A stretch of DNA of 64,000 nt, taken from NCBI GenBank assembly GCA_036960485.1, contig JBALXS010000008.1:15502-79501 (forward strand). The letters are read 5' to 3'. The position numbers and the translations under genes were made by a program. The stretch's first letter is position 1. Every line of letters begins with the position of its first letter. This DNA is from Rs1 sp036960485. GTDB taxonomy: Bacteria; Pseudomonadota; Gammaproteobacteria; Pseudomonadales; Balneatricaceae. Below, piece by piece: positions 8,809-16,759 of the stretch. The notes under the pieces are model-generated. The model worked only from the letters and a program-made list of their open reading frames with translations, was not told the DNA's origin and searched no databases.

Positions 8809-10281
8809 ATGAGTAATAATCAATCAACAAACTCCAGCGCAGTGCAAGTAGATGAATTCTACGAGTTAAACGTTGGCACTGATGTGAGTGATAGTGACTA
8901 CTACAACGAAGATATAGCACCGACTAAGGTGGCTCAACGTACTTGGGGAACCTGGAACGTGGCAGCGCTTTGGGTGGGTATGGCTATTTGTGTTCCGACT
9001 TATACGCTAGGTGGTGTTTTAACTGCTTACTTTGGGCTCTCTGTTGGTGAAGCATTAATCACTATTTTAGTGGCTAACCTGATCGTGTTAATCCCACTGA
9101 CTTTGAACGCTTTTCCAGGCACTAAATACGGTATCCCATTCCCGGTATTACTACGTTCTTCCTTCGGTATTTTCGGCTCCAACATTCCCTGCTTAATTAG
9201 AGCGATGGTGGCTTGTGGCTGGTTTGGTATTCAAACCTTATTTGGTGGTATTGCCATTCACATTTTATTCTCAGCCATTATTCCAGGTTGGGAAAATTTA
9301 GGTGGCACTGGTGAAGTTATCGGCTTCTTTATGTTTTTGGTAATGAACCTGTATATCGTTATTAAAGGTTCTGAGTCAATTAAGACTTTAGAAACGATTG
9401 CTGCGCCATTGTTGTTAGCGGTGAGTATGGGCTTAATGTTATGGGCATGGCCACAGTTTTCGCTTACTGAACTTATGGCAGTACCTGCGAATCGTCCTGC
9501 TGATGCTTCTTTTTGGGGTTACTTCTTTGGTGGTTTAACCGCTATGGTTGGTTTTTGGGCAACTCTGTCTTTAAACATTCCTGATTTTAGCCGTTATGTG
9601 AAATCGCAAAAATCACAAATTGTTGGTCAAATCATTGGTTTGCCAGCAACTATGTTTTTCTTCGCTGCACTAGGCGTGATATTGACAGCCGCTTCAACGA
9701 CCTTAGTTGGCGAAACTATTTCTGATCCTATTAACTTAATAGGAAAGATTGATAGCCCAGTGTGGGTTGTCATCGCGATGATCATGATTATTGTCGCGAC
9801 ATTATCAACTAATACTGCAGCCAATATTGTATCGCCAACCAACGATTTTCAGAACATGGCTCCTTCAAAAATAAACCAAACACGTGGTGTTCTTATCACC
9901 GGTGTTGTCGGGGTGTTATTGATGTCTTGGGAGTTATTCAAGAAGCTAGGTGTGATTGAATCGGATGTAAGTGTTGAGGCAATGTACACGGGCTGGTTGC
10001 TTGGGTATTCAAGTTTACTAGGCCCTATTGCCGGCATTATGATCGTCGATTACTTTATTGTTAAAGATCAGCAATTAAATTTAGCAGCACTTTATTTGGC
10101 GGATAGTGAATACGCTGGTATCAACAAGAGCGGGATGATTGCTTTTGCGGTACCTGTTGCTTTGACTTTATTCTCAATTATTACAGGCTCTTTAAGCTGG
10201 TTCTATCAATACGGTTGGTTCACAGGCTCTATCTTAGGTGCGATTATTTACTTCGCGATTGCGAAACGCCCTACAAACTAA
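8809..10281 (+). CDS. NCS1-family nucleobase/hydantoin permease
   Basis: 490-residue inner-membrane protein with about 12 hydrophobic helices. The N-terminal 'QRTWGTWNVAALWVGMAICV' and the 'GTKYGIPFPVLLRSSFG' segment are hallmarks of the nucleobase:cation symporter-1 family (uracil, cytosine, allantoin and hydantoin carriers such as Mhp1). AAGG lies eight bases before the ATG. Lying between the ureidopropionase and dihydropyrimidinase genes, it probably imports uracil, thymine, dihydropyrimidines or hydantoins; the exact substrate cannot be read from sequence. The first 40 residues are acidic and likely cytoplasmic. Confidence 0.9.
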   Translation: MSNNQSTNSSAVQVDEFYELNVGTDVSDSDYYNEDIAPTKVAQRTWGTWNVAALWVGMAICVPTYTLGGVLTAYFGLSVGEALITILVANLIVLIPLTLNAFPGTKYGIPFPVLLRSSFGIFGSNIPCLIRAMVACGWFGIQTLFGGIAIHILFSAIIPGWENLGGTGEVIGFFMFLVMNLYIVIKGSESIKTLETIAAPLLLAVSMGLMLWAWPQFSLTELMAVPANRPADASFWGYFFGGLTAMVGFWATLSLNIPDFSRYVKSQKSQIVGQIIGLPATMFFFAALGVILTAASTTLVGETISDPINLIGKIDSPVWVVIAMIMIIVATLSTNTAANIVSPTNDFQNMAPSKINQTRGVLITGVVGVLLMSWELFKKLGVIESDVSVEAMYTGWLLGYSSLLGPIAGIMIVDYFIVKDQQLNLAALYLADSEYAGINKSGMIAFAVPVALTLFSIITGSLSWFYQYGWFTGSILGAIIYFAIAKRPTN

Positions 10282-10299
10282 CTAGTTTTCGTCCTGAAA

Positions 10300-10377
10300 C
10301 GGAACCGTAGTAATAGGTCTCTGTTCCGAATGGGAACTAACCAGTGCTAGCGCGCTGAAAGAGTTAACTCTTTCAGC
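10300..10377 (+). promoter_or_regulatory. Hairpin cluster between permease and dihydropyrimidinase genes
   Basis: Two overlapping hairpins share one strand: CGGAAC (10300-10305) can pair with GTTCCG (10323-10328), while GTTCC (10323-10327) can instead pair with GGAAC (10333-10337). A 24-base perfect palindrome with arm GCTGAAAGAGTT follows at 10354-10377. No strong T-run follows, so this may be an attenuator, a processing site or a protein-binding dyad. Confidence 0.45.
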
Positions 10378-10427
10378 AGCTTTCTTCAATATTCGTGAAT
10401 TTTAGTAAATATTAAAAGGAGATGACT

Positions 10428-11870
10428 ATGTCTATTGTCATTCGCGGCGGTACTGTTGTTACTGCAGAACAAACTTTCAGTGCTGACGTTTACTGTGAAA
10501 ACGGCAAAATAGTGGCTGTTGGTGAAAACTTAGAAGTACCGTCATCTGCAGAAGTAATAGATGCCACAGGCCAATACATTATGCCAGGTGGCATAGATCC
10601 ACATACACATATGCAACTGCCATTTATGGGCACGGTTGCCAGCGAAGACTTCTATACAGGTACTGCAGCAGGCCTTGCCGGTGGTAATACCAGTATCATC
10701 GATTTTGTAATTCCAGCACCCCAGCAACCGTTGATGGAAGCTTACAATCAATGGCGCGCATGGTCTGAAAAATCAGCCGCTGACTACGGGTTTCATGTAG
10801 CTGTTACTTGGTGGGATGACTCTGTTAAAAGAGATATGGCTACTTTAGTTAAAGAGCATGGCATTAACAGTTTCAAGCATTTCATGGCTTACAAAAACGC
10901 GATTATGGCCGATGATGAGATTCTAGTTAACAGTTTCAAACAATGTACTAAGCTAGGTGCTATGGCGACTGTACATGCTGAAAACGGCGAGTTAGTTTTC
11001 CAGCTGCAAAAAGAAATAATGGCTCAAGGTATTACAGGACCTGAAGGACATCCGCTATCTAGACCCCCTGTCGTTGAAGGCGAAGCGGCGAACCGGGCGA
11101 TCCAAATCGCCCAAGTAATGAATGTGCCTATTTACGTGGTTCACGTCTCATGCAAAGAATCTTTAGATGCAATCACCCGTGCACGTAATGAAGGCCAGCG
11201 AGTTTTTGGTGAAGTGCTAGCAGGGCACTTAGTAATCGATGATAGCGTGTATCGCAATCCTGATTTTGAGTTTGCTGCAGCCCACGTGATGAGCCCACCT
11301 TTTAGATCTAAAGAACATCAAGCTGCACTTTGGAAAGGCTTACAAGGCGGTAATTTACAAACCACTGCGACCGATCACTGTTGTTTTTGTGCTCCGCAAA
11401 AAGCAGCGGGCAAAGATGACTTTACCTTAATCCCTAACGGTACCGCCGGTGTTGAAGATCGCATGGCGATTATGTGGGATGCGGGAGTTAACACTGGCAA
11501 GCTGACAATGAATGAGTTTGTAGCAGTAACTTCTAGTAACGCAGCGAAAATCTTTAATATTTACCCACAAAAAGGCTCAATTTCAGTGGGTGCCGATGCC
11601 GATATCGTGGTTTGGGATCCTGCAGGAACGCGTACTATTTCTGCAAAAACACATCACCAAAACATTGATTTCAATATATTTGAAGGACGCACTGTTACCG
11701 GTGTACCAACGCATACATTAAGCCGTGGCAACTTAGTTTACAAAGAAGGTGATTTACGGGCAGTTAAAGGTGCAGGTAAATACATCAAGCGTAAGCCTTT
11801 CTCCCCTGTGTTTGGCGCAATGGCTAAACAAGCGGATATCAACAAACCGACTGCGGTAGATCGCAGTTAA
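10428..11870 (+). CDS. Dihydropyrimidinase (D-hydantoinase type)
   Basis: 480-residue cyclic amidohydrolase with a binuclear zinc site. It opens dihydrouracil or dihydrothymine to the N-carbamoyl-beta-amino acid. Metal ligands are visible: His59 and His61 in 'GGIDPHTHMQ', the carboxylated Lys156 in 'FKHFMAYKN', histidines in 'VHAENGE' and 'VVHVSCK', and the Asp in 'ATDHCCFC'. An ATG at 10422 touches the AGGAG directly, whereas the ATG at 10428 is six bases from it, so 10428 is the likely start. Its product is the substrate of the nitrilase-type enzyme upstream. Hydantoin use is a possible side activity. Confidence 0.94.
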   Translation: MSIVIRGGTVVTAEQTFSADVYCENGKIVAVGENLEVPSSAEVIDATGQYIMPGGIDPHTHMQLPFMGTVASEDFYTGTAAGLAGGNTSIIDFVIPAPQQPLMEAYNQWRAWSEKSAADYGFHVAVTWWDDSVKRDMATLVKEHGINSFKHFMAYKNAIMADDEILVNSFKQCTKLGAMATVHAENGELVFQLQKEIMAQGITGPEGHPLSRPPVVEGEAANRAIQIAQVMNVPIYVVHVSCKESLDAITRARNEGQRVFGEVLAGHLVIDDSVYRNPDFEFAAAHVMSPPFRSKEHQAALWKGLQGGNLQTTATDHCCFCAPQKAAGKDDFTLIPNGTAGVEDRMAIMWDAGVNTGKLTMNEFVAVTSSNAAKIFNIYPQKGSISVGADADIVVWDPAGTRTISAKTHHQNIDFNIFEGRTVTGVPTHTLSRGNLVYKEGDLRAVKGAGKYIKRKPFSPVFGAMAKQADINKPTAVDRS

Positions 11871-11898
11871 GCTGCTGTATTAGATATTTATCTCAATA

Positions 11899-11925
11899 CT
11901 CGCTGGTTTGTAATAAATCAGCGAG
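11899..11925 (+). terminator. Hairpin after the dihydropyrimidinase gene
   Basis: 11-base stem CTCGCTGGTTT / AAATCAGCGAG (one G-T pair) with loop GTAAT, 29 bases after the stop codon. The following T-run is weak. Confidence 0.55.
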
Positions 11926-11992
11926 CTCTTCGCTGTTACCTCAACATATCGATTCATTGTTGTCCGATTAAATTAAATAAAGAGAATTAACT

Positions 11993-12436
11993 ATGGTTTG
12001 GTTAAGTATGCTGCTCGTCTTTGTAGCGGGGGCTATGCTGCCGATGCAAGCAGGTGTCAATTCACAATTAGCGCGCCATGGTAGTGGTGCACTTTGGGCA
12101 GCGGGCGTATCTTTTCTTATCGGCACACTCACACTGCTAACCGTTTTTGTATTGATCAGACAGCCTTGGCCGGTACTCGCTCAACTAAAAATGGCGCCTA
12201 TGTGGTCTTGGACAGGTGGCTTTATGGGCGCTTTCTTTGTATCTTGTATGGCTTTTTTCGCGCCAAAATTAGGCGCTGCAACACTATTAGCGCTAATTAT
12301 TGCGGGACAGATGAGCGCCTCGATAATTTTAGATCATCAAGGCTGGCTTGGCTTTAATGTACAGCACATTAGCTTAGGCCGTATTGCTGGCTTAGCTTGC
12401 ATCGCTTTAGGGATTATATTAATTAAGAAATTTTGA
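11993..12436 (+). CDS. DMT-superfamily inner-membrane protein (YdcZ/DUF606 type)
   Basis: 147 residues with four to five hydrophobic helices, for example 'LSMLLVFVAGAMLPMQAGVN' at the N-terminus and 'IAGLACIALGIILIKKF' at the end. 'QAGVNSQLARH' and 'ARLGAATLLALIIAGQMSASIILDH' in sense match the DUF606 half-size drug/metabolite transporter family. AGAGAA six bases before the ATG supports the start. It follows the dihydropyrimidinase gene on the same strand but behind a hairpin, so it may be only partly co-expressed. The substrate is unknown; half-size DMT proteins usually work as dimers. Confidence 0.82.
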   Translation: MVWLSMLLVFVAGAMLPMQAGVNSQLARHGSGALWAAGVSFLIGTLTLLTVFVLIRQPWPVLAQLKMAPMWSWTGGFMGAFFVSCMAFFAPKLGAATLLALIIAGQMSASIILDHQGWLGFNVQHISLGRIAGLACIALGIILIKKF

Positions 12437-12458
12437 ATATGTAATCGCTTATCAACGT

Positions 12459-14570
12459 TTAATGTATCGGGGTACTGGTAGAGAGTGAATGTGTATTTTG
12501 TACACTATAAAATATATTACTATTGAGCACTTCAATAAATTTTTGATCACTCAATGGCTTGCTGTAATAATAGCCTTGCATGTTAAAGCAGCTATTTTCT
12601 AGTAAAAAGCTAGATTGTGCCTTGGTCTCAACGCCTTCAGCAACCACATTTAAATTTAGACTGTTCGCCATTGAAATAATTCCTTTAATGAGTTCATCAT
12701 CACTACTATCAATATTGATATCTTTAATAAAAGATTGATCTATTTTTAAAGTTGTTATCGGGAATTTTTTTAAATAACTTAAAGATGAAAAACCAGTACC
12801 GAAATCGTCAATAGCTAGGGCCACTCCCATATCACGAATATTATTGAGCTGCTTCATCACATTTTCGTCATCGGCCATGAGTAAGCTTTCGGTAATTTCA
12901 ATGACTAAACGCTGCGCAGCTAAGCCACTCTCTTTAAGAGCATCTTCAATTAACAAGGCGACATCTGTACTTTGAAACTGTCGAGAAGAGATGTTAACCG
13001 CTATATTCAATGGCCCATTCGCAGTAGTTTGCCAAGTCGCTGCTGTTAAGCAAGCCTGGTGTAACACCCACTCTCCAATATCTAAAATCAACCCGACTTC
13101 CTCTGCTAAAGGAATAAAATCAGCAGGTGATACTGTCCCTAATTTTGGATGGTTCCAACGAATCAGCGCTTCGGCACCCGTAATTGATTGCTTCCTAGTA
13201 TTAACAATTGGTTGAAAATTTAGGTAAAATTCATTATTTTCAACCGCTTTATAAAGCGCTTTCTCTAACTCTCTTCGCTGGTTAGCCTCAACATCCATTT
13301 GCTGGGTAAAATACTGGCTGTTATTTTTACCCAGCGCCTTTGCCTTATACATAGCGCTATCTGCTTTGCGTAATAAAGTTTCGCAGTTGTTACCGTCTTC
13401 CGGGTAAATTGTTATGCCAATACTGGCAGAAACAAAAGCATCGTTCCCTGAAAGGCGAAAAGGGCTAGCCAAACTTTTTAAAATACGTTGAACAATTATA
13501 TCAATACTTTTAAGTTCAGTGACATCTGAAAGAATAATAGCAAACTCATCACCGCCAAAGCGCGCAGCTGTATCGTTTTCACGTAGCACATCTACTAGTC
13601 TTTTCGATGCTTCTTGCAGCAATTCATCGCCAATAGAATGCCCGAGTGTATCGTTGATGTGCTTAAATCTATCTAAATCTAAAAATAGCAAACCTACTAG
13701 CGTGTCATTCCGTTGAGCTCTTTTAAGTGACTGAGAAAACCGTTCCAGAAATAAGTTACGATTAGCCAGCTTTGTTAAGCTGTCGAAATTTGCTTGATAG
13801 AGTATTTTTTCACGTGCTTGTTCATCCGACAATTGACTACTTATTAGTTCTAATTCCGTTTCTTTATGTTTTTCTATAGCGCTTTTAAGTTCGTTATTAC
13901 TCTCTCTTAAGTCTTTGGTACTTTTATAAACTCGCTCTTCTAACGTCCAGCGCAATTGTAGTAACTTCTTATTGTTGCGGATGAGGTAAAACACCATCAC
14001 CAAACCTAAAATGAAAGTCGCGATAATATAAAAAACTGAATGGCGGTAACTTTGGTAAGATTCTACTTGATGGACAATTGCTGTTTCGCGATTAAGAAGA
14101 CTTCTAGATAATTGATAATTATGTGCCTCGCTAACCAGCCGTTTAAATATAACGTGTACTTGATTAATATTTTCATGAGTTACAGTTTGCCCAGTGAACA
14201 GTAAGTCGTCTATTCGCTTAATATCATTCTTTAACACTGTTACCTTAAATTCATCTGCCACGATCAAACTGCCCTGCCTTCCTGCTCCCATTTGATCAAC
14301 GCGGCTCCATAAAATATCGAACCATTTGGTGAAGCTTTGAACCCCGTTAGTCACTGTTACAGGTGAATAGGCCGCTAAGAATGCGTTATTAGCGCGTGAT
14401 AGCTCGTATTGATACTGGCGCATATAAAAAACTAGTTGAGCCTTATCAGCACTCACTTCCAAATTAGAAATTCGCTTAAACAACATCACTGAGCTGATGA
14501 TACTCAATGTCATTATCAGCAACAAACCAAATGAGAGCAGATAAGGGGTTTTAGACATTTTCTTATTCAT
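12459..14570 (-). CDS. GGDEF-EAL c-di-GMP enzyme with periplasmic sensor region
   Basis: 703 residues. Transmembrane helices at about 11-31 and 178-198 enclose a periplasmic region of about 145 residues with no domain I recognise. The GGDEF domain is intact ('AARFGGDEFAII' near residue 340) and keeps the RxxD inhibitory site ('RENDTAARF'). The EAL domain is also complete: 'GAEALIRWNHP', 'NISSRQFQ', 'ELVIEITESLLM' in sense, 'IDDFGTGFSSLSYLKKFP', 'VVAEGVET'. It may therefore make or degrade c-di-GMP, or use GTP binding to tune the EAL. Its start overlaps the end of the upstream gene by eight bases, indicating translational coupling with the periplasmic Moco-fold protein. Met5 is an alternative start. 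Confidence 0.92.
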   Translation of the reverse strand: MNKKMSKTPYLLSFGLLLIMTLSIISSVMLFKRISNLEVSADKAQLVFYMRQYQYELSRANNAFLAAYSPVTVTNGVQSFTKWFDILWSRVDQMGAGRQGSLIVADEFKVTVLKNDIKRIDDLLFTGQTVTHENINQVHVIFKRLVSEAHNYQLSRSLLNRETAIVHQVESYQSYRHSVFYIIATFILGLVMVFYLIRNNKKLLQLRWTLEERVYKSTKDLRESNNELKSAIEKHKETELELISSQLSDEQAREKILYQANFDSLTKLANRNLFLERFSQSLKRAQRNDTLVGLLFLDLDRFKHINDTLGHSIGDELLQEASKRLVDVLRENDTAARFGGDEFAIILSDVTELKSIDIIVQRILKSLASPFRLSGNDAFVSASIGITIYPEDGNNCETLLRKADSAMYKAKALGKNNSQYFTQQMDVEANQRRELEKALYKAVENNEFYLNFQPIVNTRKQSITGAEALIRWNHPKLGTVSPADFIPLAEEVGLILDIGEWVLHQACLTAATWQTTANGPLNIAVNISSRQFQSTDVALLIEDALKESGLAAQRLVIEITESLLMADDENVMKQLNNIRDMGVALAIDDFGTGFSSLSYLKKFPITTLKIDQSFIKDINIDSSDDELIKGIISMANSLNLNVVAEGVETKAQSSFLLENSCFNMQGYYYSKPLSDQKFIEVLNSNIFYSVQNTHSLSTSTPIH

Positions 14571-15078
14571 TAATGTCTAACGCTTTTAGCTGCCAGATTG
14601 AACGTGCATAAAACTTTCCATCATCTAAAATTTTATGATCAGACCATGGATAAACAACCCAAATAGGCCCTTTTGTACGCATGGTGAGTGCCTTACCGTC
14701 TTGTTCCAACGCCAGAATAACATTATAAGTTTCAACATCTGCAAAAGGAATTTCAATAAGATATTCATTACTAGCAATCGCTTTTATACTACGTCCAGTA
14801 CCTTTGGCTAGTGCAATAACATCCCGAAGTAATGGACCTTTGAACTCTATAATGCCTTCTGTCCAACGAGTTGTAGTATTAATGGTTTGTTGAGGTAATG
14901 CTTTCAACTGTGTAATACTTAATTGCAAAGTACTTTGTTGATTAGTTTCTTGGATATTACCCGTTACTGTTAAAGCCACTTCACTTGGTAAAGGTAGCTC
15001 AATGTTGGGCTGCGAATGCGCTAAGCTATAAGCAAAAAGGCAGATTAGTGTGCTAAGTATTCGTTGAAACATATGCAT
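14563..15078 (-). CDS. Periplasmic molybdopterin-fold protein lacking the cofactor cysteine
   Basis: 171 residues beginning with a signal peptide (about residues 1-22, cleavage after 'LAHS'). The body matches the sulfite-oxidase/YedY-like molybdopterin-binding fold in pattern: 'FKGPLLRDVIALAKG', 'NEYLIEIPFADV' and 'MRTKGPIWVVYPWSDH'. The only cysteine in the protein is in the signal peptide, so the Moco-coordinating Cys is absent and a redox role is unlikely. It overlaps the downstream GGDEF-EAL gene by eight bases, so it probably acts as a periplasmic sensor or accessory subunit for that protein. Met3 is an alternative start; the ribosome-binding site is poor for both. Confidence 0.75.
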   Translation of the reverse strand: MHMFQRILSTLICLFAYSLAHSQPNIELPLPSEVALTVTGNIQETNQQSTLQLSITQLKALPQQTINTTTRWTEGIIEFKGPLLRDVIALAKGTGRSIKAIASNEYLIEIPFADVETYNVILALEQDGKALTMRTKGPIWVVYPWSDHKILDDGKFYARSIWQLKALDINE

Positions 15079-15378
15079 CCAGGTGGCTTAATCCATAATA
15101 GCCACGCTTAAGTTATGTTTCTGGCTTTCCTGCTGAAACAGATGACTTTCAAAATTGAAGCAATATTATGGTCATTTCTCGAGCAGTGTACATTTAAATA
15201 TAAGAACAAGCGTTTATATCATCTTACTGATGAATATATTGGCACCCAAACTGTTAATTAACTTAGGAATTTTATTTTTCTTTCTAAAATAAAAAATATT
15301 TTAAAGAACAGAGTAGCCCTGCCGCTGACAATAAAATTTAAATAGCCATGATAATTAAACTTTAGGTATAAATAAGCG
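15079..15378. other. Intergenic stretch upstream of the Moco-fold/GGDEF-EAL pair
   Basis: About 300 AT-rich bases holding the promoter for the minus-strand pair. No gene, RNA or repeat was seen. Confidence 0.4.
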
Positions 15379-15429
15379 AAAGCCCAAAAACAACTAGCTA
15401 CTAGAACATAAGTATAGCTTTTGGGCTTT
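15379..15429 (-). terminator. Terminator after the aldolase gene
   Basis: An 11-base perfect inverted repeat (AAAGCCCAAAA / TTTTGGGCTTT) with a large loop of about 29 bases, 13 bases past the aldolase stop codon. The stem is flanked by A/T runs on both sides. Confidence 0.75.
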
Positions 15430-15441
15430 TTTAACTTAAAA

Positions 15442-16506
15442 CTAACTTACTTTTGCAGATAATTTACCTAACTCATAAGCGGTTGCCATATCTTCTAGGC
15501 TTATAGCTGTGATTTTACTAGCTTGCCCTGCTGCCCCAAAAGCTTGATAGCGATCAATACAAATATCGCGCATCGCTACAATCGTAGCACTTAGAAATTT
15601 ACGAGGATCAAACTCTGCTGGATTTTCCGCTAAAAACTTACGCACTGCGCCAGTTGAAGCTAAACGTAAATCTGTATCAATATTTACTTTACGCACTCCA
15701 TACTTAATACCTTCAACAATTTGCTCAACTGGAACCCCATAAGTTTCTGGTATTTCACCGCCAAACTCATTAATCACCGCTAGCCATTCTTGTGGTACTG
15801 AAGATGATCCATGCATCACTAAATGTGTTCCTGGGATACGCTGATGAATCGCTTTAATACGATCTATCGCCAAAATATCCCCTGTAGGCGGACGGGTAAA
15901 TTTATAGGCACCATGAGATGTTCCACAGGCAATAGCGAGCGCATCGACTTGTGTTTTAGCTACAAAATCTGCAGCTTCATCAGGGTCTGTCAACATTTGC
16001 TCCATTGACAGCTTCCCTTCAGCGCCAACCCCATCTTCTTCACCTGCTTCGCCCGTTTCTAGAGAACCAAGGCAACCGAGTTCGCCTTCAACAGAGACGC
16101 CACATGCATGAGCCATTTCTACTGTGCGACGGGTTACTTCAACATTGTATTCATAAGAAGAAGGCGTTTTTCCGTTTTCTAGTAAAGAGCCATCCATCAT
16201 TACTGAAGAAAAACCCATTGCTATTGAGCGTTGGCAAATTGCTGCTGAGGTACCATGATCTTGATGCATGCAGACAGGAATATGCGGAAATTCCGCGATT
16301 GCCGCTAAAATCATATGTCTTAGAAAATTAGATCCAGCATATTTACGAGCACCTGCTGATGCCTGAACGATAACGGGAGAGTCTGTTCTATCGGCGGCTT
16401 CCATGATGGCACGCATCTGTTCAACATTATTTACATTAAAAGCAGGAATACCATAATTGTATTCTGCTGCATGATCTAACAGTTGACGCATAGAGATCAA
16501 AGCCAT
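15442..16506 (-). CDS. fba: Class II fructose-1,6-bisphosphate aldolase (Calvin-cycle-type length)
   Basis: 354-residue zinc-dependent aldolase that interconverts fructose 1,6-bisphosphate with dihydroxyacetone phosphate and glyceraldehyde 3-phosphate. Active-site patches are visible: 'CMHQDHGTS' (zinc ligand and following residues), 'EGELGCLGSLETGEAGEEDG' (the glycine-rich loop), 'GTSHGAYKF' and 'LVMHGSSSVPQE', then 'VRKVNIDTDLRLA'. AAAGG nine bases before the ATG supports the start. It stands alone, without pgk or gap beside it, and is closed by a terminator. This long subtype is common in Gammaproteobacteria as the glycolytic or gluconeogenic aldolase. Confidence 0.95.
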   Translation of the reverse strand: MALISMRQLLDHAAEYNYGIPAFNVNNVEQMRAIMEAADRTDSPVIVQASAGARKYAGSNFLRHMILAAIAEFPHIPVCMHQDHGTSAAICQRSIAMGFSSVMMDGSLLENGKTPSSYEYNVEVTRRTVEMAHACGVSVEGELGCLGSLETGEAGEEDGVGAEGKLSMEQMLTDPDEAADFVAKTQVDALAIACGTSHGAYKFTRPPTGDILAIDRIKAIHQRIPGTHLVMHGSSSVPQEWLAVINEFGGEIPETYGVPVEQIVEGIKYGVRKVNIDTDLRLASTGAVRKFLAENPAEFDPRKFLSATIVAMRDICIDRYQAFGAAGQASKITAISLEDMATAYELGKLSAKVS

Positions 16507-16691
16507 TTCACATTACCTTTCATTTTGTGTAAAAAATTAGTACTAAATGCCCTGCATTGTACATATCAGCAGCATTAGTGAGAAAAAGCGATATTCTAAC
16601 AGACTGTAATAAAGAACTTCATCCAAGAGCGCATTATTTTGCTGTATTTCAGCCCATATAATTAATTTTAGCTCGCTGTTGATTATAGCAT

Positions 16692-16746
16692 CTACCTTAG
16701 AGAATCAAATGGTCCTCTAAGGTAGAACAGAATTCGAACCGTTCTA
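16692..16746 (-). terminator. Two hairpins in a row after the DASS transporter gene
   Basis: The stem TAGAAC/GTTCTA (16723-16746) overlaps the edge of a perfect 11-base stem CTACCTTAGAG / CTCTAAGGTAG (16692-16725) by three bases, so the two cannot be fully formed together. Position just past the minus-strand stop codon suggests termination or mRNA end protection. There is no T-run. Confidence 0.5.
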
Positions 16747-16759
16747 GTTCGCGCGATTA

